Shown here: one piece after another, positions 1 to 6,494 of the stretch
Layout of the letters: every line of letters starts with the position of its first letter
How positions within the stretch are numbered: position 1 is the stretch's first letter
From: an uncultured Ruminococcus sp.
GTDB lineage: Bacteria > Bacillota > Clostridia > Oscillospirales > CAG-272
DNA: 9,587 nt
Direction: 5' to 3'
Assembly: GCA_902783705.1 (NCBI GenBank)
Contig: CACZSA010000286.1
Span: 1-9,587, forward strand
Program-made: the position numbers and the translations under genes
The notes under the pieces: model-generated
The model's input: only the letters and a program-made list of their open reading frames with translations
What the model was told of the DNA's origin: nothing
Databases searched by the model: none

Positions 1-321
1 GCGCACACGACGGTGTTCTTCCTCTCGGACGACCGGAGCGGGGAAGAAGAGATCCGCGAAAAACTGCGCCGGCTCCATGCCGCGGGAACGGAGCTCGTCA
101 TTGCGACGCGGGGTGGCCGGGGCAGCATGCTCTTCGACGGGAAGGACTTTTTCACGCAGGGCATCGTCCCGTGCGAGGTCGTCGATACGATGGGTGCCGG
201 GGACAGCTATATCGCGGGCTTTCTCGTGTCGTGGCTCCGGAAGCGTCCCCTCGCGGAATGCATGAAGGCCGGAGCGGAAAACGCCGCCGTGACGATCGGA
301 TACAGCGGCGCGTGGGAATAA
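1..321 (+). CDS. frlD: PfkB-family sugar kinase, probable fructoselysine 6-kinase, C-terminal part
   Basis: The reading frame is open from base 1 to a TAA at 319-321, so the true start lies upstream of the window; about 106 of an expected ~260 residues are visible. The PfkB signature 2 is clear: D-T-M-G-A-G-D-S at codons about 63-70, which carries the catalytic base Asp and the anion-hole glycines of ribokinase-like ATP-dependent kinases. The upstream VIATRGGRGS stretch is the usual ATP-site strand and loop. The C-terminus (AAVTIGYSGAW) closely follows the ending I recall for enterobacterial FrlD (AAKTIQYHGAW), which is the reason for the specific name. FrlD phosphorylates fructoselysine, an Amadori product, at C6 in the cytoplasm before FrlB cleaves it. 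The kinase family call is firm; the substrate call is moderate, because most of the substrate-binding half is missing. It is convergent with the downstream operon and not part of it. Confidence 0.83.
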   Translation, partial: AHTTVFFLSDDRSGEEEIREKLRRLHAAGTELVIATRGGRGSMLFDGKDFFTQGIVPCEVVDTMGAGDSYIAGFLVSWLRKRPLAECMKAGAENAAVTIGYSGAWE

Positions 322-334
322 AGCATCATAGAAT

Positions 335-395
335 AAACGGACAGCGGAAGCACCGGAGGATTTCTCCGGAGGACTTCGGCTGTCCGTTTTTGTTT
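335..395 (+). terminator. Rho-independent terminator between convergent genes, probably bidirectional
   Basis: A perfect 11-bp outer stem pairs 335-345 (AAACGGACAGC) with 379-389 (GCTGTCCGTTT). Inner pairing continues with GAAG/CTTC (347-350/374-377) and CCGGAG/CTCCGG (353-358/364-369). A T-rich tract (TTTTTGTTTTT, 387-397) follows on the + strand, 14 bases after the kinase stop codon. On the minus strand the same stem is followed by the shorter TTTATTC, so it can also end the operon coming from the right. Confidence 0.85.
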
Positions 396-420
396 TTCCG
401 ATTATGTTATGTTCGGAAAA
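394..420. repeat. Second small inverted repeat in the convergent intergenic gap
   Basis: TTTTCCGA (394-401) pairs perfectly with TCGGAAAA (413-420) around an 11-base AT-rich loop, 3 bases beyond the stop codon of the GH20-like gene. It overlaps the T-tract of the kinase terminator, so on the minus transcript it would form the first hairpin after the operon's last stop. It has no U-tract of its own and probably protects the 3' end or helps termination. Confidence 0.45.
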
Positions 421-423
421 GCG

Positions 424-1860
424 TCATTGAAGCACTTCGTTCAGGTTCCAGCCGGAGGACTCGTACCGCCCTTCCGTATCGTACAGCGTGCGGAGCAGGT
501 ACGCGCTCTCCGTTATGGGATGCGGCGGGGAAGCCTCGCCCTCGCCCCAGACGCATCCGGCGGCGAAGGACGCGTCGCGGAGCCAGTTCGGCAGATGGTC
601 CCACGTCGTGAGGAGGATCCCGTACGCGCCGAGCTTCTTTGCGTCTGCGGCGAGGGAACGGATGTTCTCGTGTCCGTCCCACGGGCAGACGACGGTGTCG
701 AAGCCGCGGTCCATGAAGTATTTTGTCGTCGGATTGAAGCCTCCTCCGTAGGAGTACTGCCAGTCCGCGAGGATGATCCGGCGGTCGAGGTGATCGAGGG
801 CGGCGGCGGTGTTTTTGTTGTCGCCCGTCGTGACGACGGGACCCTCGCCGAAGTCCCCGCGACGCAGAAACTGATCGTGCCAGACGATCGGACGGCGGCC
901 CGATGCGCAAACGTCTTCGGTCAGGCGGTTGAGGTACTCCGCGAGGAGCTCATGCGGGACGCGCTTCCGGCAGCGGTCGCAGGTGGCGAAGGAGTAGGCC
1001 TCGTCGAATCCGAGGTGGAAGTAACTGCCCGCGCCGCAGAATTCCGTCAGTTCCGCACGGATCTCGGAGAGGAGCCGGTAAGTTTCGGGATTCGAGAGGC
1101 ACCACGTCCAGCCGTCCGGCTCGAACAGGCGGGCGAGGCGCGGATTGCGGTTGAGCACGACGTGCCGTCCGTAGCAGGCCCGTGACTGGGTGGCGTGACC
1201 GAAGTGATTCGACATGGGAATGACCTCCATGCCGTAGCCCTGCGCCAGATCCACGAGCTGATGCAGCTCTTCCTTCCGGAAGGACTTCTCCCGCCAGGCG
1301 AGCGCCGGGAGGCATTCGTAGGGGAAGGTCCCCCAGAATTCGAGGATCACATGGGTCATTTTGAGGAATCCCGCGAGATGGACGGCCTTTTCAAGGTTGT
1401 ACAGGCTCGAATCCGGGAAGACGCAGAAGTGCACCGCCCGAAAGGAGATCGCCGGGGCGTCGTGGATCTCGGAGGCGGAGATGTACAGCGATTCCCGGCC
1501 TTCGTCGAGCACGTCCGGGCAGATCAGCTGCACGAGGGTCTTGATCCCGTCGAGAAGGCCGCCCGCGTCCGCGCCGATCACGGTGACGCCCGTCGGCGCA
1601 GCTTTCAGGGCATACCGGTCGCCGTCCTCAAGCGCGCAGTCCGCGCCGTCTCCGATCTCGAGCCGGAAGCCGCCCTCCGCGGGAACAAAGTCGAGCGAGG
1701 AGGCCGTGCAGGAGAAGCGGTTCCAGAGGATCCCCGCCCGCTCTGCCGTCTCTCGCGTCAGGCAGCTCATCCGGGCCGTCACATGCGCGCCGAATACGAA
1801 CCGCCCGGCCTCATCTTCCGTAAACCGCTTGGGCGCGGGGTACAGGTTGGTCAGATACAT
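424..1860 (-). CDS. GH20-type beta-N-acetylhexosaminidase-like glycosidase, intracellular
   Basis: A 478-residue protein with the two-part GH20 layout: a small alpha/beta domain (about 1-130, of the GH20b type) followed by a (beta/alpha)8 barrel from about residue 137. The catalytic pair sits in H282-L-G-F-D286-E287, corresponding to the HxGxDE motif in which Asp orients the substrate N-acetyl group and Glu is the general acid. Downstream Trp-rich strands (W327-H-D, W367-Q-Y, W394, T-T-W420) match the GlcNAc pocket of the family. There is no signal peptide, so cytoplasmic action on imported oligosaccharides is likely. The shape is closer to short intracellular (HexD-like) members than to secreted hexosaminidases. 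Start ATG at 1858-1860 has AAAGGAG (1874-1868) 7 bases upstream. It is the last gene of the operon, 16 bases after the phosphoesterase stop. GH20 membership is firm; exact substrate (GlcNAc, GalNAc or a relative) is not determined. Confidence 0.88.
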   Translation of the reverse strand: MYLTNLYPAPKRFTEDEAGRFVFGAHVTARMSCLTRETAERAGILWNRFSCTASSLDFVPAEGGFRLEIGDGADCALEDGDRYALKAAPTGVTVIGADAGGLLDGIKTLVQLICPDVLDEGRESLYISASEIHDAPAISFRAVHFCVFPDSSLYNLEKAVHLAGFLKMTHVILEFWGTFPYECLPALAWREKSFRKEELHQLVDLAQGYGMEVIPMSNHFGHATQSRACYGRHVVLNRNPRLARLFEPDGWTWCLSNPETYRLLSEIRAELTEFCGAGSYFHLGFDEAYSFATCDRCRKRVPHELLAEYLNRLTEDVCASGRRPIVWHDQFLRRGDFGEGPVVTTGDNKNTAAALDHLDRRIILADWQYSYGGGFNPTTKYFMDRGFDTVVCPWDGHENIRSLAADAKKLGAYGILLTTWDHLPNWLRDASFAAGCVWGEGEASPPHPITESAYLLRTLYDTEGRYESSGWNLNEVLQ

Positions 1861-1876
1861 TCCTCTTCTCCTTTCG

Positions 1877-2878
1877 TTATCTCAGGAACGTAGCCGCGCG
1901 GTCGCATCCCGCTCCGAAGCGGGTGATGACCATGAGATCGTCCTTGATCGAGAAGACGTCGAACGCGGTCTCGGTGATCGTTCCGTGCACGCGTTTCGGT
2001 GAGCTCGGCGCCCATTCCTGCGGGAAGGAGCAGAGGGAGGAGACGATCACCATCCGGTCGCGGTAGAGCAGGTTGTCGTAGTGGACGTGCCCGCAGATCT
2101 GTCCCCGGACGTTTCGGCATTCCCTGAGGGCGGTGTAGACGCGGGAGGAGTTGAGCGTGTCGTCGTGCGAACGGACATAGCCGCCTCCCTTGCCGATCGA
2201 GCCGAAGATGCCGACGTTGCTGATCGGGGCATGGCTGAACACGAGGATCTTCTGCTCCGTTGCGAGGGCCTCTTTTTCGATCCATTCCGCCTGCCTGTTC
2301 GAGATTTCGAGGGGATAGTCCTGAATGAACCGTCCGTTCTCCCCGATCCGGTAGGGGCGGTCGCAGCTGTTGAGGAAGAGGAAGCGGTAGCCCGTGCCCT
2401 GCAGATCGGCGTAGTAGTAGTTCTCCGGGGTCGGGTTGTACTTCATGCAGATCGCATGCATCTCCTCCGGCAGGATCGCGATGGCGTTGTTCTTCTCCTG
2501 CTCCGCCATGGCCGTGGCGTCGTCGTGATTGCCGATGCAGCAGTGGACCGGGACGGAGAGCGCGTAGAGGGCGTCCATCGTCTCGCGGTAGGTCGAGCGG
2601 ATCCCCGCGGCGTCGGGCCAGTAGTCGTTGCCGATATCGCCGCCGTTCACGACGCAGGAGATGCCGGGGCAGCGGTCGAGGATGTACTGGATCGAGCGGA
2701 TGTGATCCGCGGCGAGGCCGTACTCCCGATCCCCGCCGCCAGGGATCCTCGCCCGCCCGAGGCCGTTGTGCATATCGGTGATGAAGACGAAATTGAGCGG
2801 TGCGCCGAGGGCGTTGATCGCGTCGATCTTCTCGTCGTAATGATCGGTGAGATAGCGGATATCGCTTGTGTCCGTCAT
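1877..2878 (-). CDS. Calcineurin-like metallophosphoesterase
   Basis: A 333-residue protein carrying the full two-metal phosphoesterase motif set in order: D35-x-H37, G-G-D81, G-N-H-D (116-119), H216 in FSHAP, and G-H-V-H (263-266). These residues bind the dinuclear metal centre that hydrolyses phosphomonoesters or phosphodiesters. No signal peptide or membrane segment is seen, so it should act in the cytoplasm. The start ATG (2876-2878) follows AAAGGAA (2895-2889) with a 10-base spacer, slightly long. A three-codon ORF (ATG AAA TCA TGA, from 2886) ends in a TGA that overlaps the start codon as ATGA, which might allow coupling. It sits between a solute-binding protein and a glycosidase gene in one operon, suggesting that it removes a phosphate group from, or splits a phosphodiester in, the imported substrate. 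That role is inference. Confidence 0.88.
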   Translation of the reverse strand: MTDTSDIRYLTDHYDEKIDAINALGAPLNFVFITDMHNGLGRARIPGGGDREYGLAADHIRSIQYILDRCPGISCVVNGGDIGNDYWPDAAGIRSTYRETMDALYALSVPVHCCIGNHDDATAMAEQEKNNAIAILPEEMHAICMKYNPTPENYYYADLQGTGYRFLFLNSCDRPYRIGENGRFIQDYPLEISNRQAEWIEKEALATEQKILVFSHAPISNVGIFGSIGKGGGYVRSHDDTLNSSRVYTALRECRNVRGQICGHVHYDNLLYRDRMVIVSSLCSFPQEWAPSSPKRVHGTITETAFDVFSIKDDLMVITRFGAGCDRAATFLR

Positions 2879-2910
2879 GATTTCATGGTTCCTTTCTCAG
2901 AATGCGGATG

Positions 2911-2947
2911 CGAAAATCAGCCGCTCAGAGGATCTCCGGGCGGCTGA
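2911..2947 (-). terminator. Intra-operon hairpin with short U-tract, candidate attenuator or mRNA stabiliser
   Basis: On the minus strand GCGGCTGA (complement read as TCAGCCGC, 2917-2924) pairs perfectly with the arm at 2940-2947, giving an 8-bp GC-rich stem with a 15-base loop, followed by TTTT (2916-2913). It lies 31 bases after the binding-protein stop and before the phosphoesterase ribosome binding site. The U-tract is short, so partial termination or protection of the upstream message is more likely than full termination. Confidence 0.55.
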
Positions 2948-2978
2948 CGCTGTCAATGCCTCATCGTTGAGGAATTGA

Positions 2979-4505
2979 TTATGGAGCGAAATTCTTCTCG
3001 TAGGCGGCGATCACCTTATCGAGGGATTTCTTTGAGACTTTTTCCTTTCTCGCCACGGCGGAGGCATAATCGGTGTTGTTGTTCGCGACCATCTCGCGCA
3101 TGATCTGGCCCGTTCCGCTCAGGGGATTTGAGTAGGCGTAGATGAAGTTCGTCGTCGTGGAATCGTGGATCAGGTCGATGATCTGCGCGGCGATGTTGTC
3201 GCGGGAGTACTTGATTTTAAGGGAAGTCTCGTACCACGCGGGCATGACGGTCTTGTACGTCTCAGAGGAAAGGACCTCGAGAACCGCGCCGATCTTGTCA
3301 AGGTTCTGCGACGCGGAGGGGATCGAGCCGATCAGAGCGTTGTCCGCCACAAGAGAATGGTAGGCGTGCTGGTTCTCGTCAAGCTTCGGATAGGGCAGGA
3401 AACCGTAATCGTCCTCCATGTCGCGATACCACTTCGCCGTGCCGAGGGACTGAAGGCCGAGAAAGAGCGAGCGCCCCTCCTTGAAGACCGTTCCGGAGAC
3501 GTTCGTGCTCATCTGGAACACGCTCCCCGGCTGATGGAAGAAGGAAACGACTTTTTCACCGAGCGTCACTGCCTGATCGCTCATCAGGTTCAGCACGATA
3601 TAGCCGTTCTCATCGTGAACGGAATAGGGAACGTCCCCGAGATAGGCGAACGGGTCGACGGACGCCGCGGCAAGGTAAGTGATGTACCCGAGGCGGTCGT
3701 CGGGATCGGAAATCCCGTTGTTGTTGAGGTCAACGTACGATGCTTCACAGACCGAGGCCAGCCTGTCGATCGTCCATGTCCCGTCGAGTACCCAGTCGTA
3801 CATCTCATCCGGATTTCCGAACGCATCCTCATAGAAATTCTTATTGAAGAAGAGGGTGTGCGCCATGCGGATGGTCTCGATGATGTAGTCGCCGGCGAGG
3901 AAATACCGCGCGTCGTTCCCGATCATCATCTCGTCCATATACTTGACATTCCACCACGGCTTGTCAAAGTCGATATAGTCGAGGTCGTTGATGTTCTGCA
4001 GTCCGCCGAGGGTGATGAGGTTGACGTGTCCGTATTCGTTTCCGAGATACATATCATAGGTGGTGTCGCCCGCCATGATAAAGCGCGTCAGGATCCCGCC
4101 GATGGTGTCCCATGCGCCTGTCGGGTCGCCGATGTATTCAAGCTTGATGTCGAGTCGGTCCTCGGCGGTCATATTGCGCTGCATGATCGCATCGTTCTCA
4201 ACATCTCCGGTCAGCTCGCCCTGGCCTGCGTACAGTTCTTCATTCTGTCCGGAACCGTTCGATACGAAGATCCGGATCGTCGTACCGTCGTATTTCAGCG
4301 TGTCCGGCACGTCGTCGTGCAATTCCGTCTCTTCCGGTTCCGTATCCGCGCCGGGATCGGCAGCTGCGGCCTCCGCGTTCTGGGAGACAGCCTCTGCAGG
4401 GTCGGCGCTGTTCTCCTTCGTCTCCCCGCAGCCGGACAGAGAGAGCGCCGAAAGCAGGACGGCAAGGAAGAGCGAGGCCGCGCGGGTGGTTCTTTTTGCT
4501 TTCAT
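2979..4505 (-). CDS. ABC transporter solute-binding lipoprotein (family 1 type)
   Basis: A 508-residue lipoprotein precursor. A basic start (MKAKRTTR), a hydrophobic stretch (residues 11-21) and the lipobox L-S-G-C26 indicate cleavage before Cys26 and lipid anchoring. Residues 27-68 are a low-complexity Ala/Glu/Asp linker, followed by a periplasmic-binding-type domain whose length, aromatic content and DWVLDGTWTIDRL region (around 237-249) resemble large carbohydrate-binding proteins of Clostridia and Paenibacilli. D259-L-N-N-N-G-I-S-D-P-D-D270 matches an EF-hand/dockerin-like calcium loop. I place the start at ATG 4503-4505 because GGAGG (4517-4513) lies 7 bases upstream and the signal peptide begins there; an in-frame extension to 4646 has neither. 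It is the second gene of the operon, 37 bases after the glycosidase stop. No permease or ATPase gene follows. The ligand is probably an oligosaccharide, by context only. Confidence 0.9.
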   Translation of the reverse strand: MKAKRTTRAASLFLAVLLSALSLSGCGETKENSADPAEAVSQNAEAAAADPGADTEPEETELHDDVPDTLKYDGTTIRIFVSNGSGQNEELYAGQGELTGDVENDAIMQRNMTAEDRLDIKLEYIGDPTGAWDTIGGILTRFIMAGDTTYDMYLGNEYGHVNLITLGGLQNINDLDYIDFDKPWWNVKYMDEMMIGNDARYFLAGDYIIETIRMAHTLFFNKNFYEDAFGNPDEMYDWVLDGTWTIDRLASVCEASYVDLNNNGISDPDDRLGYITYLAAASVDPFAYLGDVPYSVHDENGYIVLNLMSDQAVTLGEKVVSFFHQPGSVFQMSTNVSGTVFKEGRSLFLGLQSLGTAKWYRDMEDDYGFLPYPKLDENQHAYHSLVADNALIGSIPSASQNLDKIGAVLEVLSSETYKTVMPAWYETSLKIKYSRDNIAAQIIDLIHDSTTTNFIYAYSNPLSGTGQIMREMVANNNTDYASAVARKEKVSKKSLDKVIAAYEKNFAP

Positions 4506-4542
4506 GATTAAACCTCCAAGATGCTCGGTCAGAACGGTCCTC

Positions 4543-6099
4543 TCAGTGCCATGTCTCGGGGGAGGCCGCGAAGTCCGGGTGCTCGGGCATTTCCTGCCCC
4601 TCTCTCCAACGGATCTTCTGCTCCTTGATCTCCTCGAAGAACGCACGTCCGACCTCCGCGTCCGGATGGAGCATCAGCTTGATAAACCGCCACTGGAGTC
4701 TGGAACGGCGGACCGCTTCGAGACGGTCTCCCGCCATCTCCTCGGCCTTGTCCCACCAGAGGTCGAAGGTCTCCTCCATCGCGGCGTACTTTTCGCGCGG
4801 GATCGCGGAGAAGGGCGGATTCCAGATGTTCATGTGCGCGCCCGCCGCCTCTGACGTGGTCCAGTCGATGTAGGCGCGGATATACCGCCAGCCCGCGCCG
4901 TAGTACCCTTCGAGGAAGTCGTCCGTCTTGGCGAGATAGTCCGTCTCGCTCATCATGGGATCCATCATCAGCTTGGCGAGCAGATAGCAACGCAGCTCGC
5001 CGAATTCCCCGGACTGCGCGGACTGATAGTTGCCCTCGGGGTACATGCCCTTGACGCCGTGCTCCGCGAAGAAGCGCATGTTCCTGCGCAGAACGCCGAA
5101 GTTCGGGAAGGTCGGGATGTAGTGCGGGAAGCAGGTCACATAGTCCCAGATATAGATCCGGTCGCAGATCTTGTTCCATTCGATAATGTCGCGCACGAAC
5201 GCCGCGTTCACCGGGCAGGACGGATCGTCGAGCGGGTGGCTGAAGCAGCATTCGATGGAGCAGAGCCGGATGCAGACGTTTGGCAGGGGCTTCGTGATCT
5301 TCGGCGCGCGGCGGGTGTGCTGATACGCGAGCGTGTCGATCACGACGTCGGGATAATCCTTTGCGATGTCGGCGGCGACGGCGTTCACGAAGCGGAGAAG
5401 GGTGCCCGCATGGCTTCCTTCCTCCTCGTCGACGGCGCGGCACTTGTCGCAGGTGCAGTAGTTCTGGTTGTCGTTCTGGGAGACCGAGACGATCTTCACG
5501 TCCGGGTCCTTTTCAAGGATGGCGCGGACCCCGGCGATCGCCTTTTTGAGGACCTCGGGATCGCTGAAGCAGGGCTGCTGGTCCCATGGCGTCCCGACGA
5601 GGCCGCCCATGGTGTGGACGAAGCCGCCGTACTTGATGTGACCGCCCATTTCCCGCGGAAGCTCGCGCTGGTTGATGCCGTTCTTCACGCACCAGTCGGG
5701 GTTCCCGTTGCCGCATTTCCAGTCGGACTGCCGCATCTCGAAGATCGGCGTGTGGGCGAAATCGTCCCCGATCTCGAACCCCTCCCCGAGGCGCTCGACG
5801 CCGGGCATGTAGAACCGGGCTCCGCCGCACCGTTCGAGCAGGGCATAGACGCCGTAGATCGCGCCGCGTCCGTTCCCGCCCGTGACGGTGATTCTTCCGT
5901 CGTCCTCCGCGTGGATGGCATACCCGTCGCGTCCGACCGCGCTGTCGATCCCGATGGCGATCTCCGCGCCGTCTCCCTCGGGGATGCCGAGCTTGTCGAG
6001 ATATTTCCGCAGCTCGGATGCCGCGTAGATCTCGGGTGCGCTTTCCCCGCACACGACGCGGGCGGCGGAGAATTCTTTTCCTTTGACGATGAAGCTCAT
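4543..6099 (-). CDS. DUF4838-containing, GH163-like glycosidase, intracellular
   Basis: A 518-residue protein. Residues 1-120 form an alpha/beta N-domain of the kind that precedes GH20 and GH67 barrels (ASELRKYLDKLG, then GRGAIYGVYALLE). From about 150 to 400 it carries the DUF4838 barrel signature: VSVSQNDN (204-211) directly followed by C215-T-C217-x-x-C220, LLRFVNAVA (234-242), DTLAYQHTRRAPK (255-267) and NVCIRLCSIEC (274-284). From memory, DUF4838 proteins include the CAZy family GH163, whose founding Bacteroides member is an endo-beta-N-acetylglucosaminidase acting on complex N-glycans. Unlike that secreted enzyme, no signal peptide is seen here. The protein has 16 cysteines, unusually many for a cytosolic glycosidase. 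Start ATG 6097-6099 has AGGAGGA (6113-6107) 7 bases upstream. First gene of the operon, so probably the defining enzyme. The domain call is firm; the reaction is inferred. Confidence 0.85.
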   Translation of the reverse strand: MSFIVKGKEFSAARVVCGESAPEIYAASELRKYLDKLGIPEGDGAEIAIGIDSAVGRDGYAIHAEDDGRITVTGGNGRGAIYGVYALLERCGGARFYMPGVERLGEGFEIGDDFAHTPIFEMRQSDWKCGNGNPDWCVKNGINQRELPREMGGHIKYGGFVHTMGGLVGTPWDQQPCFSDPEVLKKAIAGVRAILEKDPDVKIVSVSQNDNQNYCTCDKCRAVDEEEGSHAGTLLRFVNAVAADIAKDYPDVVIDTLAYQHTRRAPKITKPLPNVCIRLCSIECCFSHPLDDPSCPVNAAFVRDIIEWNKICDRIYIWDYVTCFPHYIPTFPNFGVLRRNMRFFAEHGVKGMYPEGNYQSAQSGEFGELRCYLLAKLMMDPMMSETDYLAKTDDFLEGYYGAGWRYIRAYIDWTTSEAAGAHMNIWNPPFSAIPREKYAAMEETFDLWWDKAEEMAGDRLEAVRRSRLQWRFIKLMLHPDAEVGRAFFEEIKEQKIRWREGQEMPEHPDFAASPETWH

Positions 6100-6182
6100 G
6101 ATTCTGTCCTCCTGTTCCCTGGATGAAGAGTTTCTTGTATCGTAGTTCCGCCTCGTCTGTGCGGGCAGATTTCGGACGTTAT

Positions 6183-6199
6183 GCCGTACGGCTTCCGTA
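6183..6199. promoter_or_regulatory. Candidate operator: overlapping palindromes at the operon transcription start
   Basis: GCCGTACGGC (6183-6192) is a perfect 10-bp palindrome, and TACGG-CTT-CCGTA (6187-6199) is a second inverted repeat sharing its right half. Both lie just downstream of the -10 box, between about -2 and +15, where a repressor would block the start. The regulator is not in the window. Confidence 0.4.
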
Positions 6200-6203
6200 T
6201 CCT

Positions 6204-6232
6204 ATTATAATGAAACTGCCCCCGTCCTGCAA
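6204..6232 (-). promoter_or_regulatory. Promoter of the four-gene operon
   Basis: On the minus strand TTGCAG (6232-6227) and a consensus TATAAT (6209-6204) are separated by exactly 17 bases. The predicted transcription start is near 6197, giving a leader of about 97 bases ahead of the DUF4838 gene. No other promoter-like pair of similar quality was seen in the short gaps inside the operon. Confidence 0.8.
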
Positions 6233-6331
6233 GAGGTTTCGGGAAAAAACTCAAAGAAACTCCGACGCACGCCTATGCTTTATCCCTGTATCTGACCGTG
6301 GGAGCGATTCCCGTGACAGTCCTCTTCGAGT

Positions 6332-6436
6332 TCACCGGTTCCAACTCCGGTTTTTCGAAAAGAGCGGAGGCGCGGCGCTGCTCCGGCGGGCCAGAGTCAC
6401 CAACTGAAGAAAAGGCGCCGCGTATCCCCTCCTCAT
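6332..6436 (-). CDS. Possible small ORF (34 codons) with a strong ribosome binding site
   Basis: ATG at 6436-6434 is preceded by a purine-rich stretch holding GGAGG (6446-6442) with a 5-base spacer. The ORF runs to TGA at 6334-6332. The product would be basic (about seven Arg/Lys, beginning MRRGYAAPF) and has no recognisable domain. There is no clear promoter directly upstream, and the GH95-like gene's terminator lies just before it. Codon use gives no decisive signal at this length, so it may be chance. Confidence 0.18.
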   Translation of the reverse strand: MRRGYAAPFLQLVTLARRSSAAPPLFSKNRSWNR

Positions 6437-6477
6437 GCCCTCCTCCCATTCTCTCCGCTGCAGGTACGCAGGCGCCT
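6413..6477. repeat. Long-loop inverted repeat
   Basis: AGGCGCCGCGTA (6413-6424) pairs with TACGCAGGCGCCT (6465-6477) as a 12-bp stem with a single bulged base and a 40-base loop. On the minus strand the stem is followed by TTTCTTC, and on the + strand a T7 run begins 9 bases later (6487). The loop is very G-rich on the minus strand (GGG and GGAGG runs) and contains the start region of the small ORF. Either strand could be the functional RNA. Confidence 0.5.
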
Positions 6478-6494
6478 ATAACATGCTTTTTTTG

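Noticed and set aside
3165..4511. 448-codon ORF on the + strand opposite the solute-binding protein gene
   Set aside because: No ribosome binding site or domain; the opposite strand encodes a complete lipoprotein with signal peptide and lipobox.
4506..4646. In-frame upstream extension of the solute-binding protein
   Set aside because: The extra 47 residues are Arg/Pro-rich, overlap the end of the DUF4838 gene, and would bury the signal peptide; a strong SD precedes the internal ATG.
5059..6126. 355-codon ORF on the + strand opposite the DUF4838 gene
   Set aside because: Shadow frame caused by high GC and few stops; composition is biased and it overlaps the operon's ribosome binding site.
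6297..6395. tRNA or known riboswitch in the intergenic hairpins
   Set aside because: No cloverleaf arms, CCA end or known conserved riboswitch cores could be matched by eye; only short local stems are present.
6413..6493. Simple Rho-independent terminator on the + strand
   Set aside because: The T-run starts 9 bases after the stem and the loop is 40 bases long, which does not fit a standard terminator, and no + strand gene ends there.
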